Shown here one piece after another: positions 16,727 to 24,400 of a DNA stretch of 35,814 nt. A program made the translations under genes and the position numbers. This DNA is from Treponema sp. Its GTDB lineage: Bacteria > Spirochaetota > Spirochaetia > Treponematales > Breznakiellaceae. Below the pieces are notes generated by a model. The model was not told the origin of the DNA and did no database searches. It saw only the letters and a list, made by a program, of their open reading frames with translations. The stretch is from positions 1 to 35,814 of the forward strand of contig WQWU01000027.1 in assembly GCA_009785215.1 (NCBI GenBank). Reading direction: 5' to 3'. Position 1 is the first letter of the stretch, and each line of letters begins with the position of its first letter.

Positions 16727-16891
16727 TTACTTTACATCTGGAGGAAGCAGATTGCCGGGGCGCATAACTGCACCTTCAACAATTGCAGCTCCTACGGCTT
16801 TTCTCCTATTCAGTATCTTTGCCTGATATTCGGCTAGTACTGTGAGGACTTTCACGACTGCGATCTGCGATAGACCTTTTTTCTTTTCCAT
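16727..16891 (-). CDS. 54-aa peptide, candidate precursor for the HExxH proteins
   Basis: The start at 16891 (MEKKKGLSQIAVVKVL) has AAGGAG 7 nt upstream; an in-frame ATG at 16942 has no ribosome-binding site. The first ~34 residues are basic and amphipathic-helical (to LNRRKAVG), like leader peptides. The last ~12 residues (MRPGNLLPPDVK) are Pro-rich and of different character, like a core. There is no Cys and no recognised precursor family. Downstream come a strong hairpin and two HExxH paralogues. Being a RiPP precursor is a hypothesis; a small regulatory or structural peptide is the alternative. Confidence 0.55.
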   Translation of the reverse strand: MEKKKGLSQIAVVKVLTVLAEYQAKILNRRKAVGAAIVEGAVMRPGNLLPPDVK

Positions 16892-16978
16892 ACAAAACTC
16901 CTTCTTGTTAAAATAATAATTCCAAACCTTTAACAAAGACATGATTTTATAAACACGTCAAACTGAGATATCAATGAC

Positions 16979-17020
16979 ATCTGTCTATAAGACCGTATAG
17001 ATGGAGAAAATTCCACCTTT
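16979..17020. repeat. 42-bp dispersed repeat, copy 1
   Basis: Matches copy 2 (19060-19101) at 34 of 42 positions in the same orientation; the block AGAAAATTCCACCTTT is identical. It lies about 90 bp upstream of the 54-aa peptide gene and downstream of the lipoprotein gene, so it may be a shared regulatory element or a recombination scar. Confidence 0.6.
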
Positions 17021-17061
17021 TTTTTATATTTATGACTTGTCTCATTCGTTTATGATGAAAG

Positions 17062-17092
17062 TAACCCTCTTGGTTGTTAGCCGTGAGGGTTA
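17062..17092. terminator. Hairpin after the Gly-rich lipoprotein gene
   Basis: TAACCCTC (17062-17069) and GAGGGTTA (17085-17092) form an 8-bp stem with a 15-nt loop, 13 bp past the stop codon of the minus-strand lipoprotein gene. The T tail is poor on the minus strand, so termination efficiency is uncertain. Confidence 0.45.
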
Positions 17093-17104
17093 TTTTGTTC
17101 GATG

Positions 17105-18796
17105 TTAATCAAAAGAAAAATATTTAATCACTACTAACCCATTGCTACCTGCAGAACCAGCACTTTGATTTCCACCACGAGCTCCGCTTCCGCCGCTATA
17201 TCCATCAAAAGAAACAGCAATACCACCATTACCAGGAGTTGAGCCTCCGTTTCCACCACGGTTACCATCATATCTTTGATAATGATTGTATTGAGGCCCT
17301 GGATTACTAGATGCCGAACCAGGTGAACCCCCATTTCTAGATCCAGGCTCTCCACCACCTTGACCACCGAACGCATACATAGTAGTTCCGTTATAGGAAA
17401 TCCAGCTGTTACCGCCTGTGTCACCAGTGTGACCCGATGTGCTACTGGAGGACGTATCTTTTTTACCTCCAGCATTTCCTCCCATAGCAACAAATAGATC
17501 GATTACTATATCACTTGTAGTCAAGAAGCCAAAACGAACTGCTCCGCCGCTGCCACCGCCTGCTCCTGGATACCAATTTCTTATCAATGATCCACTTATG
17601 CAGGCTCCTTGTCCGCCACCACCTGCTCCCCAAGCGTACATAATTACTTGTCGTGGTGTTCCATCTACAGCAGCAGGGAGAATGAATTTATCATTGCCAA
17701 CGGCACTAAAGATTCTAGTATGAACTGTGGTCCAATTAAAACTAGACGCGCGGGCAAAGCTTCTTTCATAAAACTCCATGCGTATGGCCTCTGCACGTTG
17801 GCGAATTTCTATCGCTCTATTTGGATTTAATTCAGCTAGTGCCATAAATACTTGCCATACAGCCATATAACCGCTCATTGGGGAGCCAACATAACCAGGT
17901 GATTGTGTGGCTCTAGAGAACCACTCTTTGTAACCTGCGTAGAATTCTTGACTGCTCTGAAAATCCGCAATTCCTCCAAAAATAAAGTAATTAAAGAAAC
18001 TATTATTTATGAATTCAATTGCTTGTGAAGAGTTAGAGGAATCACAACCAAGCGCAAAGCCATTGTAAGCTGCTTTAAAACCTGTAGAAACTTGATTCAG
18101 ATCGTTAAAAGTGGTACCTCGATAGATATAATTCATACGTGCATAGATACCATGATTTGCATCAGTAATAAAAAATGGGTCATATTTATCTAAGAATAAA
18201 CTTGCACTAAGCCTGAAAAAGTCATCAATACCACTTTGGGTAAGCCGTTGAGCCCAAAAATATGGGGAGTTGCCTCCGATAACATATTCTCTTGCAACAA
18301 CAGTTGTAGTAACTACTTGAATTAATAGTCCTTCTTGACTTAATGAAGAGCTGCCTCCCCAACGTGCACCAATATTTCCGCCAAACGGTAAACCTTCTCC
18401 AATTCCGAAGCTTGCACCTTTATTACTAGATTTTTGAATTTGAAAAACAGATGTTTCAGTTACTTCTTCATAATTAGTATATGGAGAAAATCCTGTCGAT
18501 GCGTTTTCTATCCTAATATCACCAGACATCAAGTAAAAAAGATTAACGGATTTGTTTACATCTGCTCCTGTTCCGCTTTCTGCTTCTAAAACATTGATAC
18601 CTTTTCCAAGGACAGAAGAAATCGCTGAAGAAGAATCATTTACAGGTGGTTTTAGTTCATCATTTATCTTTCTATCATCACTTATTGAAGTTTCAGTTTG
18701 AAAAAGGGGATCTAATTGGCATCCTGTATTAAAGACGATGATTGCCAATACCGTAATTGTGCAGGCTAAAAGCCATGCCAATTTTCTTGCTTTCAT
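17105..18796 (-). CDS. Large lipoprotein with MACPF-like region and Gly-rich C-terminal domain
   Basis: 563 aa. The signal peptide ends FNTGC (Cys26), a spirochaetal lipobox, so it is probably exported and lipid-anchored. Residues about 80-350 resemble membrane-attack-complex/perforin domains: a Ser/Gly-rich beta region (SSNKGASFGIGEGLPFGG), then LTQSGIDDFFRLSASLFLDK and YDPFFITDANHG, where the classical signature would be YGTHY...GG. The signature is degenerate, so this is tentative. Residues about 380-563 form a Gly-rich domain (AWGAGGGGQG, PGAGGGSGGAVRFG, ending SNGLVVIKYF), a module known from phage and surface proteins. AAGGAGG precedes the ATG. The ATG overlaps the stop codon of a 34-aa ORF. 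Pore formation or surface interaction is inferred. Confidence 0.6.
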   Translation of the reverse strand: MKARKLAWLLACTITVLAIIVFNTGCQLDPLFQTETSISDDRKINDELKPPVNDSSSAISSVLGKGINVLEAESGTGADVNKSVNLFYLMSGDIRIENASTGFSPYTNYEEVTETSVFQIQKSSNKGASFGIGEGLPFGGNIGARWGGSSSLSQEGLLIQVVTTTVVAREYVIGGNSPYFWAQRLTQSGIDDFFRLSASLFLDKYDPFFITDANHGIYARMNYIYRGTTFNDLNQVSTGFKAAYNGFALGCDSSNSSQAIEFINNSFFNYFIFGGIADFQSSQEFYAGYKEWFSRATQSPGYVGSPMSGYMAVWQVFMALAELNPNRAIEIRQRAEAIRMEFYERSFARASSFNWTTVHTRIFSAVGNDKFILPAAVDGTPRQVIMYAWGAGGGGQGACISGSLIRNWYPGAGGGSGGAVRFGFLTTSDIVIDLFVAMGGNAGGKKDTSSSSTSGHTGDTGGNSWISYNGTTMYAFGGQGGGEPGSRNGGSPGSASSNPGPQYNHYQRYDGNRGGNGGSTPGNGGIAVSFDGYSGGSGARGGNQSAGSAGSNGLVVIKYFSFD

Positions 18797-18897
18797 ATTT
18801 TCCTCCTTAATTTGAAAACAGAGATCTTTAAAACAGTATTAACTGCTTTAACCTTAGCTATACCAATAAAGTAAAGCCATAATTTTGAAAGTCGCAT
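18793..18897 (-). CDS. 34-aa ORF translationally coupled to the lipoprotein gene
   Basis: Begins MRLSKLWLYFIGIAKVKAV and ends KISVFKLRRKI; hydrophobic with a basic C-terminus. A strong AAGGAGG lies 9 nt before the ATG at 18897, and its TGA overlaps the lipoprotein start as ATGA, as in translationally coupled pairs. An in-frame ATG at 18936 would add 13 residues but has no ribosome-binding site. It may be a leader peptide controlling lipoprotein translation or a membrane-active peptide. Confidence 0.45.
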   Translation of the reverse strand: MRLSKLWLYFIGIAKVKAVNTVLKISVFKLRRKI

Positions 18898-18944
18898 TTC
18901 GTAAACCCTCCTTACCGGGTTGACCAGCACCTTCATGATAATCT

Positions 18945-18963
18945 TCTTGTTATTTAAACAAGA
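18945..18963. repeat. Short hairpin in the leader of the 34-aa ORF
   Basis: TCTTGTT (18945-18951) and AACAAGA (18957-18963) form a 7-bp stem with a 5-nt loop, about 48 bp upstream of the ORF start. Significance unknown. Confidence 0.3.
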
Positions 18964-19059
18964 GTATCCACAAAGAAAAATACAATTTTTAAATCCATAG
19001 TGATTTCATTCTCATCCGTACATAACAACCTGATTGCAGTCAGTTTTTCATTGTAATGT

Positions 19060-19101
19060 ATCTACCTAGAAGACCGCGCAGAAGAAGAAAATTCCACCTT
19101 T
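19060..19101. repeat. 42-bp dispersed repeat, copy 2
   Basis: 34 of 42 positions match copy 1 at 16979-17020. It stands upstream of the 34-aa ORF/lipoprotein unit and touches the last codon of the 74-aa gene. The two copies therefore bracket the lipoprotein unit as direct repeats. Confidence 0.6.
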
Positions 19102-19324
19102 ATTTATTTTTTTTAGCGATTTTCAGCATTCGTTTTTGATCCTCATTTATGAGGTCATTAACAATTTGTTTTCTTTTAGTGTCTGTTATTGAATTTAAAT
19201 CGAAATTTTTATTAAGGAATTCTGGATGTTGTTCAAGAATTAATTTTCTTATTTTTAGATATTCCATAGAATTAAGATGCCAAAATATTGTTATACCTTT
19301 TTGATCAATGTTTTTATCATCCAT
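19100..19324 (-). CDS. Small hypothetical protein (74 aa)
   Basis: Charged, probably helical and cytoplasmic: EYLKIRKLILEQHPEFLN in the middle and a lysine-rich end (KIAKKNK). No family recognised. AAGGAG lies 10 nt before the ATG at 19324, supporting translation. It is divergent from the sigma-like gene at 19530 and shares its AT-rich composition, so it may belong to the same acquired block. Confidence 0.5.
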   Translation of the reverse strand: MDDKNIDQKGITIFWHLNSMEYLKIRKLILEQHPEFLNKNFDLNSITDTKRKQIVNDLINEDQKRMLKIAKKNK

Positions 19325-19437
19325 AAATAAAATCTCCTTAAAATATCTGGCTATGCCAGAGAATTCTGCTCGTCGCTATTGGTTTTTACCTTTTGTCTCT
19401 TACCTAATAAAACCTAGTAAATTACTCAAATTCCATC

Positions 19438-19455
19438 TTATTTTTCGAAAAATAA
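19438..19455. promoter_or_regulatory. 18-bp perfect palindrome upstream of the sigma-like operon
   Basis: TTATTTTTC (19438-19446) followed at once by GAAAAATAA (19447-19455). It has no loop, so it looks more like a dimeric protein-binding site than an RNA hairpin. It lies between the divergent 74-aa gene and the sigma-like gene, 75 bp before the latter's start. No regulator can be named. Confidence 0.4.
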
Positions 19456-19529
19456 CATAATTTATATAATTAAAAAAATGTGGAAATTTCTTTGTTTATG
19501 AGGTCTATATTTTATAACTGGAGGTAAAT

Positions 19530-20711
19530 ATGTCCTATACTTTAGCAATTTGTTCTAAAAAACATCCTCAAATAGGCTTAAAAATTTTTGAATTAAAGAA
19601 AAATAATTTGCTATTAACTAGAATTTCCCATAAAAACCGAAAAATAGTAGTAGATATAATTGAAAATTTATATGTTTTATGTAAAAATATACATATGGCA
19701 ATTAGTAAAGAATATTTGGAAAAATATTGGGCTATTCTTTCTCGGTATTGTGTAAATAGACTTATAGACAAATCTTATGGTATAGATGCAGTAAGTGAAT
19801 CTTTTCGTAAATTTTATAGTAAAAATAGAAATATTGAGAAAGAAGCAATTTTTTCTTATCTAAAAAGAATCGCCAAAAATGTTTGTATTAATATGAATAA
19901 TAAATATATTGAAGAGCAAAATAGTAATAATCCATATAGAGAAAAAAAAGGCATAATTCATAATGATGATGTTGAAAATGTAGAGCCTCGGGATCAAGAA
20001 AAATCATTATTTGTGCCAGGAAAAGAAGTTACTATCGAAGGTTGTTTAGGTATCTCTATTCCTTCAGAAATATTTAATCTTGAAGATGAAGTTAAAAGAA
20101 ATATGAGTAAGGCTAAATATATCATAAATAATGTTATAAAAAATGGAATCAATGTAGACAGAGATCGCAAAATTAATTTCCTCTACTTTGTTCATGACAA
20201 TACTTTAGAAGAAATCGTAAATATCATAAAAAAAGATGATAAAATCGATTTAACAGACACAAGAGTGTCTATAATAATAAAAGATTTTGAAATAAAATTA
20301 AAACTTCATTATATTATAAATAATGATTTTAATGGTGCAAAAAATACTGATAACATAAATAATGCCATCTTTTATCTGCATTTTTTACATAGATTAACTC
20401 TGCCAAAGATAGGTAACTTTCTTGGATTAGATGGAGCAGTAGTAAAAAACATAGTAAATCATCTTAAGCCAAAATTCGATAAATTCATTCAAGATTGTGA
20501 AATGCAAAATCTGTATGTAATTGTTATTGCTGATTCAAAAAATAACAATAAAAACAAACAAGAGATTTACAAATGCTATTTTGAAAAAAGAAATACGACA
20601 GAAGAAATTCAAAATATTTACAAAATAACTAAGGTAAAATTAACAATCATTTTAAATGAGTTCAAATTTAATAAAAAGGTTATAAAGAAATTTATTGAGG
20701 TAAAATTATGA
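19530..20711 (+). CDS. Sigma-70-like regulator with several region-4-type helix-turn-helices
   Basis: 393 aa; start 19530 supported by GGAGG. Residues 60-125 resemble sigma region 2 (AILSRYCVNRLID, then FSYLKRIAKNVCINMNNK, the core-binding pattern fLkrIArN). Three later segments look like region-4 helix-turn-helices: about 212-260 (DNTLEEIVNIIKK), 277-325 (AIFYLHFLHRLTLPKIGNFL, the clearest) and 343-385 (NTTEEIQNIYKITKVK). Ordinary ECF factors have one such region and about 200 aa, so this is an enlarged divergent member. It is AT-rich and lysine-rich. Its stop overlaps the start of the next gene by ATGA, and that product has an anti-sigma-like N-terminus. A role in directing transcription of its own operon is inferred. 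Confidence 0.6.
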   Translation: MSYTLAICSKKHPQIGLKIFELKKNNLLLTRISHKNRKIVVDIIENLYVLCKNIHMAISKEYLEKYWAILSRYCVNRLIDKSYGIDAVSESFRKFYSKNRNIEKEAIFSYLKRIAKNVCINMNNKYIEEQNSNNPYREKKGIIHNDDVENVEPRDQEKSLFVPGKEVTIEGCLGISIPSEIFNLEDEVKRNMSKAKYIINNVIKNGINVDRDRKINFLYFVHDNTLEEIVNIIKKDDKIDLTDTRVSIIIKDFEIKLKLHYIINNDFNGAKNTDNINNAIFYLHFLHRLTLPKIGNFLGLDGAVVKNIVNHLKPKFDKFIQDCEMQNLYVIVIADSKNNNKNKQEIYKCYFEKRNTTEEIQNIYKITKVKLTIILNEFKFNKKVIKKFIEVKL

Positions 20712-21436
20712 ATGAAAATAAAGAAAATATTTCAGACTTAATTCTTGAACTTTACACTCTGGGTGATCTTTCGTCCGAAGAAATGGCTATAATGGATAGA
20801 GCTATTGAAAAAGATGAAATTCTTCGTAAACGATATGAAGAACTCAAAACGTCAATCGATGAAGTTAGTAAACTTTTTAAACTGGAAGATATACCTTTTT
20901 TTTCCAAGCTTGATGATGATATAGACGAGGGCTCGCTTGAAGACAACTTATCTTTAGAGGTAGAGTCTCAAAGTTCCCAAGTGTCTGATAAATTAAAAAG
21001 AAAATTTCCAGTAAAAAAACCTACAAAAATTAATTCACCTTTTACTTTTAGAATTACTAAAGAAAGAAGACAAAGTGTAAATATGACAACAATAGATAAT
21101 AATGACAAATATTTTACAATCATAGAGGATTTTATAGAAGAAGAGGATTTCTGCGGTATTTTCGAGCTTTTGGGAATCACCAATACAAATAGTATTGAAG
21201 CCAGATTTCAGTTTTTTAAGGATAAAAATAAAAAAGAACCGTTAAAATCATCAGATATTACATTTGATATAGATATAGAATATGAAAATAACAATATTTT
21301 AAAAGGCATCAGATTGGAACATAAAATGGAGTCAATAGACGGAGTAATTCGCTCTTCTCCTATTCCTTTTGCATGGTCAAAAAGCTTTGGAGAATTTAAG
21401 ATTACCGGAAGGAAACATATAAAACCCAATGAGTGA
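20708..21436 (+). CDS. Anti-sigma-like protein, cytoplasmic
   Basis: 242 aa. Residues 8-55 (LILELYTLGDLSSEEMAIMD, then RYEELKTSIDEVSKLF) match the helical N-terminus of anti-sigma factors found next to sigma genes in spirochaetes, without the zinc-binding His-Cys-Cys set. There is no transmembrane segment, unlike most anti-sigmas. The C-terminal part (about 105-242) is beta-rich and unrecognised. TTGAGG lies upstream of the ATG. It overlaps the sigma-like gene by 4 bp and the following large gene by 8 bp, so the three are cotranslated. The C-terminal domain may bind a signal or the large partner; this is inference. Confidence 0.55.
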   Translation: MNENKENISDLILELYTLGDLSSEEMAIMDRAIEKDEILRKRYEELKTSIDEVSKLFKLEDIPFFSKLDDDIDEGSLEDNLSLEVESQSSQVSDKLKRKFPVKKPTKINSPFTFRITKERRQSVNMTTIDNNDKYFTIIEDFIEEEDFCGIFELLGITNTNSIEARFQFFKDKNKKEPLKSSDITFDIDIEYENNNILKGIRLEHKMESIDGVIRSSPIPFAWSKSFGEFKITGRKHIKPNE

Positions 21437-24400
21437 TTTTCTAGTTCCTTGTATCATTAAAGGCATAACTAATGGACTTCTTAAGGTAATCTTTATTTTA
21501 GATAAGCCGAAGGATGATCGTGAATATGTATGGGAAAAAATAGAATCGCTTCCTGGAATAAATGATAAAGGAGATTTTATTTGCCCTGAAAAATTACTTA
21601 GAGATGATTTTGATGATATATATAACAATATAAAAAAATATTTTATATATACATTTTTAAATTCCGGTCATGCAAATCCTAGTTTTGAAAGAATATCGTG
21701 CATTCCAATAGAACAACCAATAGAAATTAGCAATTATACTAAATCTGCACTGCTTGGCGTATATTTAGCAGCAGTAAAAAATATATGCGATTTACCGATA
21801 AAAGAAAAATGGAAGACAATAACGGTAACTGGTACTTTTAAAAAATCATCAAAAAACGAACCTGATGGGATCTTAGAATTAGAAGAAATTACTGAAATCC
21901 CGAAAAAAATAGATGCTTTTAAGGAATACGTTAAGGATATTCCTTGTGAAACTAATAATGAAAAACACCTTTTTATTTATATTAGCAATAATAAAACGCC
22001 TGAAGAGGAAAATAGCACTGATAATATTTCTGTTAAGAGATTTTCTCCAGAAACTGATACTATATTTGATATTTTGGATTTTGTTTTTGACTTAAACAAT
22101 AAGTTATTACCAAGCGGGTTTAGTGCAAAAGAACGTATTAAAGATGAAAGGTATTATCATAAATTCGAAGAAGAAATCAATGATATTAAACTCAATTATA
22201 ATAACGAGTTACCTTCTTATGAAAATATTAAACTTTCAAATTTCTTAAATATGAAAAAGGACATACCTTTAAATAAACCTCTTTATATTAATGAAGGCAA
22301 TGATGGTGAAAGAATCGCTATTGCTATAAAATTCGTTCAATATATGATTTGGAATAGAAAATATTTTACTCCTATTTGGATTAATATCAAAAATAAAAGT
22401 GACGATGGTAGAGACGATGGCATAAGTCCACCTATTGAATTTAGAGAGGAATTGAGTAAGATTCTTTACAAGAATCCAAAACCGGCAAAAAGTCTTAGTA
22501 TTTTAGCTGGTTCATCGCATTTAATAATATTAAATATAATACCAGACGGCGAACTTTCTTCTGGTTTTTTCAAAAGAATAGAAGCATTCTATAATTTTAT
22601 CAAAGATAAAAGCCGGATTATTATTATTGGAGAGGCTCCTTATAATAAAAACTTGAATTGGCTTACTAATTTTGATATTAGCAAATTTATTAAATCTGAA
22701 GTACCCAATGGTTTAATGTTTGAAATTATAGAAGAAAAATATATTAAAATAACTAGATATATAGGCGAAGAAGAAAACTTAAATATTCCTGATGCAATTC
22801 TTGGATTACCAGTTACCAGTATTGGAAAAGAAGCGTTTAAGGATAAAAAGACTTTGGAAAATGTTATTATTCCTCTAGCTGTAGTAATAATTGAGGATTT
22901 TGCATTTATGTATTGTGAAAATCTTAAATATATAAATTTCCCGCAAAATATAATTACTATTGGTGCTTACGCATTTTATGGTTGTGAAAACCTTAAAAGT
23001 ATTATGCTGCCACCAAAATTAACAGTTATTAGTAATTCAATGTTTAATTCTTGTCGTTTACTAGAATATATTAATATTCCAGATTCAATAACCATTATTG
23101 AAAAAAATGCATTTCGTTGTTGTTCTGTATTAAAGTATATTAATATACCTAATAATGTAAATACGATTGGAGAAGGTGCTTTTGCTTTTTGTGATTTTGA
23201 AAAAATACTTATTCCGCCAAATGTAACGTCCATAGGAAAAAATGCATTCTATAATTGCTCTTCTCTTAGTATTATAATTCTTTCGCCAAGTATAACTAGT
23301 ATTGAAGATTATACATTTTCCAATTGTTATAACCTTAATTATGCTATTATTTTATCAGAAATAACTAAAATTGGATATGAAGCATTTTTTGGATGTAAAA
23401 AATTAAAAACTATAAATGTACCATCATCAGTGATAGTTATTAAACCTAATGCATTTTTAGGTTGCAATGCTTTAAAATATATAAATTTTCCGCTAATAAC
23501 AGAAATTATATCAATATATAATCGTGATTATATATATAAAAATGAATTTATATATGAACATATAATTGATTATATTGAAAATGCTCTCGATATTCAATAT
23601 CAAGATAATGCTCACTGTAATAACCAACAACAATTTATTACATTTCATTCATCATTAATTACTATTGGAAAAGATGCATTTAAATATTGTAATAAAATTT
23701 TGAATGTTTATATTTATAAACAAACAATAGCAAAAAATGCTTTTGATGAAGGAGTACGAATAAACTACTATGATGATGAATTGCTACAGATAGAAAATAA
23801 CATATATTTAAATGATTCTAATAATACGTCAATTCTTTCTCCAACCGATAAAATAAAACAGCTAATAGAACCAGATATTATAAAAATTAGTGTGATTGGT
23901 GTTGGCGGAGCAGGATGCAATTTTCTTCATCGTATAGATAAAAACACTCCTTATATAAACACAATAGCAATAGATACAGATAGCCATACATTACAGGATT
24001 CTAAAGCGAAAAATATTATTTTAATCGGTAAAAACTTTGCAAATGGTCGTGGATCTGGTGGAAAGCCAGAAAATGGGGAAAAAGCCGCAAAAGAAAATGA
24101 AGGAGAAATAAAATATTCTATTAAAGAATCAAATATCATTTTTATTACAGCAGGATTTGGTGGTGGAACAGGGAGCGGTGCGTGTAGCGTTGTAGCTCAA
24201 ATTGCAAAGGAACTACGTATATTAACAATTGTTATTTATATAATGCCTTTTTATTGGGAAGGAGAATACAAGAATAGAATCGCTAAACAAGCAATTGATA
24301 AAATAAATACAATTGCAGATGTTTGTTTACCTATAGAGAATGAAATACTTATGTCAAGATCTTTAAAAAATAAACCTTTATCAGATGTAAATGGTCATAT

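Noticed and set aside
16979-17020. 42-bp repeat as an RNA hairpin
   Set aside because: Copy 1 can pair TCTATA with TATAGA, but copy 2 loses the pairing without compensation, so a DNA-level element is more likely.
17134-17493. Alternative 119-aa frame within the Gly-rich lipoprotein gene
   Set aside because: Arises from the repetitive GGN codons read in another frame; no start signal.
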